Shown: positions 21,052 to 31,667, counted from the first letter of the stretch. The stretch: 64,000 nucleotides of DNA from Argyresthia goedartella (GCA_949825045.1 OX463829.1:30629715-30693714); one strand, 5' to 3'. Notes: generated from the sequence alone by a model not told the origin. Numbers and translations are program-made.

Positions 21052-21361
21052 AGTTTAAGTAATATTTTAGTTTTTATTTTCGGACAGTTTAATCTTGACA
21101 TATGTAATATTTTTTTTTTGTTTATTATTGACATTAAGTTTTGATCTTATTTTGTTTATTTATTATATCTTGTTTTTTTGATATATATTGACTTTTGTAA
21201 TAAGGAATATTATTTGATGACATTTTATTTTGGAATAATGTTTTGTTGACACTTTTTTGTCTTATGTATATTTATTTTATTGTATTGTATACTTTTTTTT
21301 TTAATAACATGTTTGTAATTTATTTGTTGACATTGTTAAATGATGTTTATTTTGTGATGTA

Positions 21362-24226
21362 ATGAATGTTAATAGGGCAAAGTGTCCTCACTGCCCCGGT
21401 TCCTCGAGAGATTTTGTTTATCCGCATGGTTTGAGCACCCACATTGGACGTGTGCACAAATATGTACAGATTGTACCGACTCAGCAGTCACAGGGGCGGG
21501 GGGAGGCGCCAACTAATGTGGGTATTAGCTCACCATCGCCGTCGCTTAATGACTTGCCTTCCTTAAGAAGAAATGTCAGAGTCCTGAAGCATGTCCCCAA
21601 GGGGGCCAGAAGTCTGGCCACTGGGAGGTTGTCAGAGCTCATTGAGAGGTGTGTTCAGGACAATGGGACCAGCGATTGGTACGATCTTCTAAGCTTTGCG
21701 TTTACCAGCCTCAGGCTCCCATCTTCTGATGACAGAAGCCGATCTCTTACCTCTAAGGTAAAGGAGAATATTTCAACCGGCAGTCAAGACGGCTTTCAGT
21801 CATCGGATGTTCGTCTGAGGAGTGGGAGTGGTGGTTCTAACCGGCGTGCTTTTTATAAATACGTCGAATCCAAGGTTCACGACGGCGACCTTGGCGGTGC
21901 GGTGCAGATCCTCCTCTCTGACTGCTCAGTGGCAGATGACAGTGCGGAGACTTTGGAGTCACTACATCGCAAGCACCCGCCGCCGTCGCGCGACCTCCAC
22001 TTCCCTCCGGAACCAGTCCTCTCAAGTGAGTCATTGGCGGTTGAAGCGGCTGACGTATTGGAGGCTATTATGTCATTCAATAGCGGGTCCGCAGCCGGCC
22101 TGGATGGGATCCAACCCAGTGTTATTAAGGAGTTAACTTCTGCTGCGGCTGGAGATAATGGGGCTACCCTTATACGATCGCTAGTTCACCTAGCAAATTT
22201 TATGCTGAAGGGTTTGGTCAACAGGGAGGTTTGCCCCTTCCTTTATGGCGCTTCCCTGTGTGCTCTACGTAAGAAGGACGGCGGTATCCGTCCTATAGCA
22301 GTGGGGAGCGTCCTCCGTCGCTTGGTGGCCAAACTCGGTTGTAGAGCAGTTAGGGGCGTCGCATCCTCCATTCTTCAGCCGCAGCAGTTGGGGTTCGGAG
22401 TTCCCTTGGGTTGCGAGGCCGCAATTCACGCCACCCGGTCGTTTTCGTTCGAACGGGAAAACTCTGACAACATCATTGTGAAGGTTGACCTACAGAACGC
22501 TTTCAATACGGTTGAGCGTGACGTCATGTTGTGTAAGGTCAACGAATTGGTTCCGACCCTATATCCGTTTCTCCACCAATGTTACTCGGGTGTAAGTAAC
22601 TTATTTTTTGGCCAAAACCTGGTAGAGTCTCGGGTGGGCGCGCAACAGGGTGACCCCTTAGGGCCACTGTTGTTTAGCTTAGCGATCCACGACGTTGTAA
22701 AATCAGTAAACACCCCATTGAATATTTGGTACCTGGATGATGGCACCATCGGGGGACCTCCCGAGGTGGTCGTGGACGCATTGAAGGCTATTATCAGTGG
22801 TCTGGGGGAGTTGGGCCTTCACCTCAACTCAGAAAAATGTGAGCTATTTGCTTGCTCTGGGAATCTGGCCCAAGATTCCAGAGCGGAGTTGGATCTTTTG
22901 ATGCCAGGGGTGAAGGTCCTAACTAAAACAAGTTTTACTTTATTGGGCGCGCCCATTTTTCCGGAAGGTGTACCGGGGGTTTTAGGGGATAAGTTAAAGT
23001 CCTTGGCTGGGGCAAAACCACACCTTAAGGAGCTTTCCGCTCATGTGGCTCTCACAATTCTACGGAGTTGTCTGTCCCTGCCAAGGCTAACATACACTTT
23101 GCGAACCACTCCGGTTTGGCTGTGTAGGAGGGAGGCAGATTCATATGATAACGAGTTAATGAGTCTGTTGGAGATGATTTTAAACGTGAAAATGTCTCCC
23201 TCCCAATGGGATCAAGCGGCCCTTCCAATACGGTTTGGTGGTCTCGGCGTTCGTCGCCTACAGGACACGGAGCTCCCAGCTTTCTTGGCCTCTTCGCATG
23301 GGGTGCTTGAACTAGTCACTCGCATTTTAAAGTTTAACGGTGACGGTTTCGGCATTCCTTTTGCGGACGAGGCTCTTCAGCGCTGGCGGGCCCGTTGTCC
23401 GGGGGGAGATGTTCCGGAGAAGCCCGGCGTGCAGCGCCCCTGGGATGAGGAGCTGTGCAAGGTGTCCCTTGACGGGCTGTTAGCGCAGAGCTCGGGAGCG
23501 GAACTTGCTCGTCTGCGAGCAGTCTCTCAGCCGGAGTCAGGTGCATGGCTGCATGCGTTGCCGTCTCCGCATTTAGAAACCCTTCTGGACGACAACTCCC
23601 TGCGTGTAGCCGTGGCGCTTCGTCTGGGTTGCGATATCTGCGAACCGCACCACTGTGTTTGCGGTGCGTCGGTAGATTCGCGGGGACGTCATGGGCTACA
23701 CTGTGCTAGAAGTGAAGGGAGACTCTCTCGCCACCACTTGATCAACGACATCGTCCGGAGGGCTCTCGTCTCTGCTGACATTCCATCAGTTCTCGAACCA
23801 CCGGGTTTGAGTCGCAGCGACGGCAAGCGTCCGGACGGTCTCACCTTGATACCGTGGGAGAGAGGTCTTTGCCTTTTGTGGGATGCTACTTGTGTGTGCA
23901 CGTTCGCGGCATCCCACATTGGCTCCACCATGGTGACACCTGGGGCTGCAGCGGAGTCGGCGGCGCGGCAGAAATGCCTAAAATACGCACAGCTGATGGG
24001 GAGCTACCTGTTTGTTCCCTTGGCCGTCGAGACCATGGGTATTTGGGGTGCTCAGGGCAGGATGTTTGTCAAGGACATTGGGCGACGCTTGAGAGACCGA
24101 GATTTTGACAATCGTTCCGGAGCGTTCCTGATCCAAAGGATCTCACTCGCCGTGCAGCGCGGTAATGCTGCCAGTGTGATGGGTACCTTTGGGTCGGGCA
24201 TGTCCTGGGGCGGTTTATTTGTTTAG
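21362..24226 (+). CDS. C2H2 finger - reverse transcriptase - restriction-like endonuclease protein
   Basis: The protein is 954 residues. Residues C8, C11, H27 and H32 form a C2H2 finger (GLSTHIGRVH), presumably for DNA target binding. Reverse transcriptase blocks are LRKKDGGIRPIAVGSVLRR, VKVDLQNAFNTV (about 373-384), GAQQGDPLGPLLF (about 425) and WYLDDGT (about 455, catalytic LDD). A CCHC-like cluster CDICEPHHCVC follows at about 756. The C-terminal part shows RHHLINDIV, KRPDGLTLI (about 822), LLWDATC (about 839) and KCLKYAQL (about 873), a plausible PD-(D/E)XK nuclease core. It would nick a chromosomal target and prime cDNA synthesis there. The reading frame has no flaws. The exact clade and target cannot be decided from sequence alone. 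Confidence 0.88.
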   Translation: MNVNRAKCPHCPGSSRDFVYPHGLSTHIGRVHKYVQIVPTQQSQGRGEAPTNVGISSPSPSLNDLPSLRRNVRVLKHVPKGARSLATGRLSELIERCVQDNGTSDWYDLLSFAFTSLRLPSSDDRSRSLTSKVKENISTGSQDGFQSSDVRLRSGSGGSNRRAFYKYVESKVHDGDLGGAVQILLSDCSVADDSAETLESLHRKHPPPSRDLHFPPEPVLSSESLAVEAADVLEAIMSFNSGSAAGLDGIQPSVIKELTSAAAGDNGATLIRSLVHLANFMLKGLVNREVCPFLYGASLCALRKKDGGIRPIAVGSVLRRLVAKLGCRAVRGVASSILQPQQLGFGVPLGCEAAIHATRSFSFERENSDNIIVKVDLQNAFNTVERDVMLCKVNELVPTLYPFLHQCYSGVSNLFFGQNLVESRVGAQQGDPLGPLLFSLAIHDVVKSVNTPLNIWYLDDGTIGGPPEVVVDALKAIISGLGELGLHLNSEKCELFACSGNLAQDSRAELDLLMPGVKVLTKTSFTLLGAPIFPEGVPGVLGDKLKSLAGAKPHLKELSAHVALTILRSCLSLPRLTYTLRTTPVWLCRREADSYDNELMSLLEMILNVKMSPSQWDQAALPIRFGGLGVRRLQDTELPAFLASSHGVLELVTRILKFNGDGFGIPFADEALQRWRARCPGGDVPEKPGVQRPWDEELCKVSLDGLLAQSSGAELARLRAVSQPESGAWLHALPSPHLETLLDDNSLRVAVALRLGCDICEPHHCVCGASVDSRGRHGLHCARSEGRLSRHHLINDIVRRALVSADIPSVLEPPGLSRSDGKRPDGLTLIPWERGLCLLWDATCVCTFAASHIGSTMVTPGAAAESAARQKCLKYAQLMGSYLFVPLAVETMGIWGAQGRMFVKDIGRRLRDRDFDNRSGAFLIQRISLAVQRGNAASVMGTFGSGMSWGGLFV

Positions 24227-24559
24227 TATTTTGTTTTTTATTATGTTCAGTTTTTGTGTGTGTGTAGTTTTTAATTATTTGGTAATTCTTAGCTTATTGA
24301 CGACGCACTTTGCGGATTTTTGCAAAATAAAAAACAAATAGGTATAGGTCTATTCCGGTGTATTATTATTTTTCAAATAACTCCAATGGTACTCTTGATA
24401 AATTGGGATTTGACATTTGCTTTTAGGTTAAACTATGTTTAACATGTTTTGTAGTAACACGGTCTATTTTTACACCAACTGCTTAATATTTATATCGATG
24501 CTCTGGAATTACTACGGAATATTCTTTTTCTTGTACCTCGTAGGCTAGAACGTGGCTGA

Positions 24560-24717
24560 TGTTGGAACTAAAGCTGTACACACCAATCTATGTCATTGAT
24601 GACGTTCGAGTTGTCAACTCTCTCTGTCTATGGCCACCGGTGAAGCAAGTTTATATTACGGAATAAATCCAGTTTAATTGTGCTTATTAACCTTTTATTA
24701 GCCCTTTTAATCCAAGA
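24560..24717 (+). repeat. 5' LTR of copia-like element
   Basis: Direct repeat of 25790-25955; it lacks 8 bp present there after AAAGCTGTA. It contains GGAATAAATCCAG. Confidence 0.88.
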
Positions 24718-24731
24718 GGTTATGGGCCCAG
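24718..24731 (+). other. Primer-binding site, half-tRNA initiator Met type
   Basis: GGTTATGGGCCCAG is complementary to the anticodon-loop end of initiator tRNA-Met (CTGGGCCCATAACC), the known copia priming mode in which a cleaved 5' half of the tRNA is used. It abuts the LTR exactly. Confidence 0.85.
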
Positions 24732-24859
24732 GACGATTCTGCATCCTGCAACGTATTTATTTCGCAAAATATTGTGTAAATGCACTTTTATCATATTCAT
24801 TGTGCATAACCTCAAAAATTACCGGCCTGCGTTTCACATCAAGGACGAAAGTTACTTCA

Positions 24860-25346
24860 GGAGCAGCAGAGGCAAGATGGCAAGGAGCAAAGTGAGATAA
24901 ATGCTTTAGCAGTCAACAGAACCAAAAATACTCCAAATAGGAAGTCAAAGGTAGTTTGCTTCAAGTGTAACAAGGAAGGACACATCAAGAAAAACTGTCC
25001 CAAGAATGACAGTGGAAAAATGAAGTAAAGCGATTAATCATTATTGACCGCTTTATCAGTGAAAGTGCGGAGTGATGTTTGGTACATTGACTTGGGTGCA
25101 ACGCATCACATGTGCAATGATAGGACACTCATGAAAGACTTCAAGTATACGAAAGCGCTGGAGGTAAATGTTGCAAACGGTGATAAGGTGATAACAGAAG
25201 GACATGGCAGTGTTGAAATACATTTATTAACTGGTTATAAGACAATAAGTGATGTGTACTGTATTCCTATGCTTTCTGCAAATCTATTATCAGTAAGTGA
25301 ATTGAACAATTTAGCATCGCATTCAAGTACAAAACATATTGATATA
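24860..25346 (+). pseudogene. Copia gag end (zinc knuckle) and protease start
   Basis: The frame contains CFKCNKEGHIKKNC (CCHC knuckle for RNA packaging), a stop, then 25044-25346 with WYIDLGATHHMCND, which aligns to the copia protease active site W-x-x-D-S-G-A. Here the Ser is Leu, so the site reads DLG and is probably inactive. Residues around VYCIPMLSANLLSVSEL match the C-terminal part of the protease. The frame ends in unrelated sequence. Confidence 0.82.
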
Positions 25347-25789
25347 TGACATCACTCCCAATCACTGATAAATCCTGAGGGTTTTTGTGATTGTTGCATG
25401 TATGTAATTATGTTAAGCCTATGAAAATAAAAATACTTAAAAAAAAAAAAAAAACAGGGACTTAGTTAATAGAAAGGTTATTAATTTAAGTTATCTTTGT
25501 ACTGAGGAAATGTTGTACTTACAAAGTCTTTAACATGTGAGAAACATTTGAATTTTGTGAGTAAATTAATGAAAACTTAATTTTTGTTTTAACTATTTTC
25601 ATGAAACATGTGAGTTAAAGCTGTGTTTAATTTTTAGGATTTGAACTGTTATTGTGATCTCACATTAGTGTTGTATACTATTGAGTTTATACCTTAGTAT
25701 GAAACTATGGTTGGTATTTATAAAGGTACTCGTTTAACTTAAGGCCTAGCTAGTTTAGTTTAATGAGATTGTCTTTGTTTAAGGCCTAG

Positions 25790-25955
25790 TGTTGGAGCTA
25801 AAGCTGTATTCGTAAATACACCAATCTATGTCATTGATGACGTTCGAGTTGTCAACTCTCTCTGTCTATGGCCACTAGCGAAGCAAGTTTGTATTACGGA
25901 ATAAATCCAGTTTAATCGTGCTTATTAACCTTTTATTAGCCCTTTTAATCCAAGA
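25790..25955 (+). repeat. 3' LTR of copia-like element
   Basis: Direct repeat of 24560-24717, preceded by TTTAAGGCCTAG, the polypurine position. Confidence 0.88.
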
Positions 25956-26314
25956 GCTGACATGATAAAAACCTTTTCTCGATTGCATCGAGTAGAAATT
26001 CTTATGTCTCTAATAGTTTTATTAGACCAAGTTGTAATACTTTCAATGATGGGCTTGTTCAACAATTTGATTGATTTGTTTAGCTCCTTAACTTTTTTAA
26101 TTGTTTAAAAAAATATTTAAGAATACACTTTGGCTTTTAAAAAAATGGCTTTGGTTTTCAATAAAAAAAAAAAAACAAGTAGGTAGGTGCAGTTGGTAAC
26201 CCCTCATGATTGTTGCTAGCTCGCCCGTGTTCTGGCGACATGGGTTATCCCATCTGCTGCCCGCTGTTCTAGTATGTAATATGTTTTAGGATCACCTACT
26301 TAATTAAGTTAACT

Positions 26315-28075
26315 ATAAAAACAGCACTAGCATCAGTAATGTAGATTTTAAATTTTATCATGTATGTCCCAAGGATATTGTCAAAACGTATAGATTACTT
26401 AACTTAGAAAATACTGAAGACCTGTGGGGTATGTCAGTCAAAGTCTTTGGTTCAATAATACTTGTTATAGCCCCACATCTAGCTTATATATTTAATAAAT
26501 GTGTTGATGATGGAGCTTTCCCAGACCTCATGAAACACGGTAAACTTATACCTCTGTTCAAGTCGGGAGACAAGGGTGATCCGTCAAATTTCAGACCAAT
26601 ATCGGTTCTTCCAGTACTAAGTAAAATTTTTGAAAAGATTATACTCAATCAAATGCTCTCACACTTCAACCGTATAAAACAACTCCACGCCAAGCAATAC
26701 GGTTTCACTAGGGGTAAATCGACTATGGATGCAGGTATTACCCTTATATCTCATATTTATTCTGCATGGGAAGCCGCACAGGATGCTATCGGTGTTTTTT
26801 GCGATCTGTCGAAGTCATTTGATTGTGTTGATCATGACACGTTACTAATGAAATTAAATCATTAAGGAGTTAGAAATAAAGCGTTGGATCTACTAAGATC
26901 ATACCTAAGCAAAAGAATTCAAAAGGCAGAAGTCAACGGCGTTAAATCTGATGGATCGGGGGTAAAAATTGGCGTTCCACAAGGTTCCATATTAGACCCT
27001 TTCTTATTCCTGGTATATATTAACGATCTGCCTTTTATGGTGGAGAAATTGACTAACATCGTGTTGTTTGCTGATGATACTTCACTGGTCTTCAAAATTG
27101 AAAGACAAAAATAAGATTTTGATGATGTCAATAGAGTATTATCTTTAACCTTGAATTGGTTCACAGTTAACAATTTATTGTTAAATGCTGGTAAAACCAA
27201 ATGTATCAAATTCTCACTTCCAAATGTCAGGCAAGTTGGGACCAGTTTAGTGAAATTGGCTGGTAAATTAAGTTCTGCGGCTTACGCTGTTAGAAACATC
27301 AGACAAAACACGGATGTGGCTACATCTAGGCTAGTATATTTTAGTTACTTTCATAGTGTCATGTCCTATGGTATCTTGTGTTGGGGGAAAGCAGCGGATA
27401 TTCAAACTATTTTTATTTTACAGAAAAGAGCTATTCGAGCAATTTATAATTTAAAACACACAGACTCCTTAAGACAGCTTTTTAAAGAAATTGACATACT
27501 AACTGTAGCTAGTCAATTTATTTTCGAAAATATAATGTATGTACGCAAGAACCTTACAAAATTTCCCAAACTTAGCGATAGCTGTAATGTTAACCTAAGA
27601 AATAATCACAGACTACTTGCGCCCCGGTTTAGACTCGCGAAGGTTAGCAATTCTTTCAAGGGTCAATGCATTCTCTACTACAACAAGATACCTCTGGAGA
27701 TCTTGAAATTGCCATTTGAGCAATTTAAAAACCATGTTAAAGCGACTTTGTCGAAAAAGGGATATTACAATGTTCAAGATTACTTAAATGATGGGTCTGT
27801 ATGGGGTTAATCTGGCTCAACACAGTCCTTGCTGTTAATAATTTTGTAATTATTTATTCCTGCTTATTAATTATGATAATGACTAAATATTATATTTTGT
27901 ATTAGTTAAGCATAAGCAATTTTTAAAAAGAGATCTAAAAATCAATCTGTGGGAGTTTCTACGCCCTTCTTCTCCCACAGTGGTCCAATGTAGAGAAGTG
28001 GCAAAAAATGACTATTGCTATGTATATGTAAATATCTACAGTAATAAAGACTTTTGGAATTTGGAATTTGGAATA
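26315..28075 (+). mobile_element. LINE-A, longest plus-strand copy
   Basis: It has three consecutive RT frames. 26431-26865 holds FRPISVLPVLSKIFEKII, QYGFTRGKSTMDAG and VFCDLSKSFDCVDHD. 26884-27114 holds GVPQGSILDPFLFLVYIN and FADDTSLVFKI. 27151-27810 holds the thumb and C-terminal domain ending LNDGSVWG. Two stops and one deletion (a segment missing after RQVGTSLV at 27250) inactivate it. The 3' UTR includes CTGTGGGAGTTTCTACGCCC, and the end AATAAAGACTT is followed by about three copies of TTTGGAA. It is 5'-truncated at about 26315. Confidence 0.88.
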
Positions 28076-28423
28076 GGTTTTCATGTAAAATGTCATGTTA
28101 TTTAATTTGTGAAAGATCGTTTGATTCTAAATAAATAAAATAAAATGATTGCAACCGTGTTGTTCATATGTGTGAAGTTAAAAGTCATGCTTTCTTGAAC
28201 GAGCGCTTTGCTTGAGCATACTTGGCCTACTGCGGATTCTTAATTACAGTAAAACGATTTCACTTAATTAGTTCAGTAAGTAATTTTGTCGCGGATCGAA
28301 GAGAGTAGGTATAAGTTACTTGCAACAACTCGGTCATCGGGAAACAGTATCTAATACAAAAAAGTGCAACTTCTAACCGCTTCGAAAACTAAGTTGTCAG
28401 AAAAGCGTACAAATATCTCTAAC
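28076..28423. other. eag intron, no recognised feature
   Basis: AT-rich unique sequence between the LINE-A tail and the donor of the 28424-28635 exon. Confidence 0.6.
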
Positions 28424-28635
28424 CTTTCTAAAGATGAGCCGATGCCGCAGGTTGTATGTGAGCGTGAGGTTTCTTGCAAAGCTGTTGGCGAAGGCCTGGT
28501 AGAAGTCCAGCACCTCCAAGAGACGGTCGCGCTTGATGGTGTGCAGGTCGCAGTAGGTCAGTGCGCGTACATTGGCGGCCGACTGGCCCACGGCGCTGTC
28601 CTTCCAGAACGAGTCGCCGAACACGTCGCCTTTGC
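28424..28635 (-). CDS. eag: eag exon, cNBHD end
   Basis: The exon is 212 bp, with acceptor GGGCAG before 28635 and donor GTTAGA after 28424; phase is 2 in, 0 out. It encodes [49 protein letters not shown] and [16 protein letters not shown]. The YNL tripeptide near the end matches the intrinsic-ligand motif of KCNH cNBHDs. It splices across a 16.6 kb transposon-filled intron to 11799, giving FRK-VADVRRE. Confidence 0.95.
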
Positions 28636-28744
28636 CTGCCCGCACACATAGTTGGAGGGTGTGTCAGCGAATACTGGATACTATTTACTACATACTATTT
28701 ATAATAATGCTAATGACCTTCCTTCCCTTCCGGTATAAACCATT

Positions 28745-28905
28745 AATAACATGAGAATAGGTCAAACAGTTCATACAAGATAAACATTTGTATACAAGCA
28801 CAAACATTGCTTCTACCCCCACACTAGGATACCCTGAGTCGTGGGGATCAGAAACAACGTGACACGACAAACTTACAGCAGATCGAGTACCTATACGAAT
28901 ATACT
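28745..28905 (-). repeat. LINE/SINE 3' tail with CCACACTAGGAT hairpin
   Basis: CCCCCACACTAGGATACCCT and TCGTGGGG (28818-28852) repeat the stem and loop of the LINE-B 3' hairpin. No coding part is attached, so it is a strongly truncated LINE or a SINE tail in the eag intron. Confidence 0.55.
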
Positions 28906-29059
28906 GTTGATGCATCCATAACAATGTGATGTGAATTATAGTGGATACGCGAAGCATTATCAAAGAGGGGTAAGAGATGTAGGTAGATAATTAGAAAAGG
29001 CTTATGTTTAAACGATTAGCAAAAACGCACCTATTTTACTACCAATAAATTCGAAATGA

Positions 29060-29340
29060 CTGCCAGAATGGATAAATGTCCACCAAATTGTGTTTGGATA
29101 AATGATCACCAAACTTCTTTTTATGTTTTGTGTACTTAAGTTTATGTTTTAAGTATTTTTTGTTGTTCTTACATGTTCAACCTAACACGAAGGATAAAGG
29201 GGGCTTCGCTTCGCTCACCCCCTTTACCCTTCACCTAAACTACGGCAGTATTTTGCCCTGATATTTTTTGCAACTTTTGGTGTTCATTTATCCATTTTGG
29301 GTAGGAAAAAAATATTTTGGTGATCATTACATTTGTTACC
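29060..29340. mobile_element. Candidate MITE with doubled inverted subterminal motif
   Basis: GGATAAATG..CACCAAA occurs twice in direct order (about 29072-29115) and twice inverted (about 29276-29335). Between them is a GC hairpin, GGGTAAAGGGGGTGAGCG read on the minus strand (29196-29229). No ORF is present. It lies in the intron between the 29573 and 28635 exon edges. Confidence 0.5.
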
Positions 29341-29572
29341 ATTAGAAAATCTTCTTGTGATGGTCTTGGCAATTTCATCCTTTCATATCACCACGTCAAG
29401 CTCAATCAGTATTCCTAAACGGGGAGTATTTAATCGATCATCAAAAAAAGTGTAACCTAACCTAATCAATTATTAACTCAATGGCAAAAATAATCAAAAT
29501 GGCGGTAATTTTTGGTGCTGAGTTTATCATATTTGAATATGGGTTTATTAATTCTCTTCCGTAAGTACTAAC

Positions 29573-29825
29573 CCAAAATGGCGACGACCTCATCATCCTG
29601 AATGACCTCGAGGCTCCCCGTGACGATGAAGCACAGGCTGTCGATGCTCTCCCCAGTGTGGTAGAGCAGGTCACCCGGCGCCGAGTGCGACATCTGGAAG
29701 TGCATTGCGAGTGCGCGTAGGCAGCCGTCCGACGCCAGACGGAACGCCGGGTGCTCGTTGAACACCTTGCGGTTGAGGTGCACGCAGATGTCGGCCTTCA
29801 TGTCCTTTGGACAGTAGTTTAGCAC
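29573..29825 (-). CDS. eag: eag exon, C-linker end and cNBHD first part
   Basis: The exon is 253 bp, with acceptor CCGCAG before 29825 and donor GTTAGT after 29573; phase is 0 in, 1 out. It encodes [19 protein letters not shown], then the start of the cyclic-nucleotide-binding-homology domain: [13 protein letters not shown] and [23 protein letters not shown] channels do not need cyclic nucleotide; this fold instead holds an intrinsic ligand and contacts the PAS domain. It joins the next exon as [10 protein letters not shown]. Confidence 0.95.
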
Positions 29826-29955
29826 CTGCGGACACGCGTACACTTGAAACGATGTAAGTTATATCTGAAAGATAGTCGGAAAATGCTGGGCTGTAAGAAA
29901 ACACCTGTGTTTAATTAATAAACATGAATGATAGAAATTGAAGAAATGAATTCAC

Positions 29956-30155
29956 CTTGTCCGTGTCGAGTCCTTTCGTCATAGCCCAAGTGGAGACGAC
30001 ATAGTCCATGACTCGCTCGCTGAGCGCCTTCGGCACCTCATGCAACTTCATAAACTCGCGCACATTGTTGAGCATGTCGTGGTATTTGGCGGTCGCGGAG
30101 GTCATCTGCTGGATGATGGTGGTCACATGCCCGAAGATCGTCGCGTACAGCAGCG
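29956..30155 (-). CDS. eag: eag exon, S6 end and C-linker
   Basis: The exon is 200 bp, with acceptor TTGCAG before 30155 and donor GTGAAT after 29956; phase is 2 in, 0 out. It encodes [18 protein letters not shown], then [17 protein letters not shown] and [17 protein letters not shown], ending KGLDTDK. This covers the cytoplasmic end of S6 and the C-linker helices that couple the gate to the cNBHD. The sequence appears unchanged relative to known insect Eag channels as far as I can judge. Confidence 0.95.
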
Positions 30156-30762
30156 CTGCAACACACGCGGTCAGACACAGGGGGCCCGGAGGCTGGGAGG
30201 ACAACCAACATGAACCTGCGTGGGCCTGCACCAAGCGAGAGGGGGACCAAGCGGAAAACATACCAGAACAAAACAAGTTAACAGTTAGAAAGGTAGCTTA
30301 GATCTTCATTTGGATTGAGAATAACAGCAGTCTTATCTCCTTCCACGTCCTTTATATTGAGTTGGAGACTTTGGTATCGATCTGACTCATTGTAGAGGAT
30401 CGAAGATGGTAAAGACGCGCCGGATCGTCGATCCAGGGTGATCGAACTAAGGGCAAAGTGTACCTCGGGACTGGCTCGCAGATGCGTGAGGTGAAGTAAC
30501 GTCACACGACACACTTGTGCGACACATACCACAGGTAACAATAAATGAGAAAATATTGACAACACACGTTGGTAAGTAACTAAATAAAATAAAAGTGGCA
30601 ACTCAATGCAGTTTAACAACCAAAACTTAGTGAAATAAACAAAACAGTCAAGGAGTGCGGGTGTGAGCGCGGCCGCCGCCGCAGCCCCCGCCCGTGTGAG
30701 AGGAGGGGTATGGGGCTGCGCGGCGGTCGCGCGTGCTCCGGCTAATAAGAGAAGTTCGGCAC

Positions 30763-31186
30763 CTGCCACGATCATCATGCAGATGGTGAAGATCTTCTCG
30801 TTATCGGTCTCGGCGGCGACGTTGCCGAAGCCCACGGAGGTCATGCACGTCATCGTGAAGTAGAGCGCGGTCACGTACATGGTCTTGCGAGACGGACCGT
30901 TCACGAGCTCGGGCCCGTCCGACTCGTTTGACCACACGTACGAGTAAGGCGACTGAGTGACGTTCGCGAGCTTCCATAGCCACGAGTACTGCAGCCCCGA
31001 GTCCGCGTCCGAGCGGCCGATGCTGTACCACACGCAGGCCAGCCAGTGCGCCACCAGCATGTAGAAACAAAGCAACAAGATGAGCATCGCCGCGCCGTAC
31101 TCCAGGTAACGGTCCAGCTTACGCACTACGCGCCCCAGCCGCAGCAGCCGGACCACCTTCAGCGCCGAGAACAAGCTGCCGATACC
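30763..31186 (-). CDS. eag: eag exon, S4, S5, pore and S6
   Basis: The exon is 424 bp (phase 0 in, 1 base out), with acceptor TTGCAG before 31186 and donor GTGCCG after 30763. It starts [20 protein letters not shown], which carries the regularly spaced arginines of S4. It continues through S5 ([21 protein letters not shown]), the extracellular turret ([20 protein letters not shown]) and the pore helix. The filter is SVGFGN, so it has the GFG variant normal for KCNH channels rather than GYG. S6 begins [11 protein letters not shown]. This exon holds the selectivity filter and is intact. Its 5' half reads through the donor into intronic sequence, which is not coding. Confidence 0.97.
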
Positions 31187-31271
31187 CTGCAAGCAACATC
31201 ACATCCCGTACTGTACTGTACTACACTGTACGTCGACACGACATCACGCACGACCATCAGGCGACACTCAC

Positions 31272-31667
31272 ATCCTCATCGTGGTCGAACGCGTTGAACA
31301 CGTCGTAGGGCAGGCAGGACAGCAGGTCGATGAGGAACCACGACTTGAAGTAGTTCTTGCGGATGACCTTCGGGTCGGACACCACCTCGCCGCCCGGCCC
31401 CACAAACGTCGTGTGGAAGTTGAGCACGATATCGATGAAGAACACCACGTCTACGATCGAGTCGATGACCAGCAGCGACACGTCCTCACTCGTCTTGTTC
31501 TTGAAGGCGACGTTGTACGGCACCATGATGGCGGTGTAGAAGGTGAGGCACAGGATGATCCAGTCCCAGATCGCCTTAAACGCGCAGTAGTGCAGCAGGA
31601 TGTGCGGGGGGGTCTTCGGGGCTTCCTGTCGGTACTGTGGGAGCACGTCGCCCGACAGGGACATCAC
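31272..31667 (-). CDS. eag: eag exon, S1 to S3 of the voltage sensor
   Basis: The exon is 396 bp (132 codons, phase 0 to 0), with acceptor GTCGCAG before 31667 and donor GTGAGT after 31272. It begins [17 protein letters not shown], then [10 protein letters not shown] leading into S1 ([13 protein letters not shown]). S2 is [16 protein letters not shown] and S3 is [17 protein letters not shown]. Acidic residues in S2 and S3 (ID, LID) are the usual counter-charges of the voltage sensor. The [12 protein letters not shown] loop between S2 and S3 is diagnostic for the EAG subfamily. There is no frame break. It ends FDHDED, directly before GIGSLF of the next exon. Confidence 0.96.

Larger units (their letters stand above)
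20960..24337 (+). mobile_element. Single-ORF retrotransposon with C2H2 finger, RT and restriction-like endonuclease
   Basis: The unit consists of a T-rich leader (about 21052-21361), one intact ORF (21362-24226) and a short 3' UTR ending in GCAAAATAAAAAACAAATAG at about 24337. A single ORF with an N-terminal zinc finger, central RT and C-terminal restriction-like endonuclease is the architecture of the early-branching, often site-specific R2/R4/NeSL/CRE group. Boundaries are estimated; no target duplication was found. The uninterrupted ORF suggests recent insertion. Confidence 0.75.
24555..25960 (+). mobile_element. Copia-like element, internal deletion derivative with intact ends
   Basis: LTRs at 24560-24717 and 25790-25955 begin TGTTGG and end CCAAGA. 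A perfect 5 bp target duplication GCTGA flanks them (24555-24559, 25956-25960). The PBS GGTTATGGGCCCAG starts directly after the 5' LTR. The internal region is only about 1070 bp: a gag end and protease fragment, then non-coding sequence with an A-run at 25440-25455. RT, integrase and RNase H are missing. The clean ends imply transposition in trans or later deletion. Confidence 0.88.

Noticed and set aside
21822..24108. Open frames overlapping the 954-codon ORF on both strands
   Set aside because: GC-rich shadow frames of the real ORF; no family pattern.
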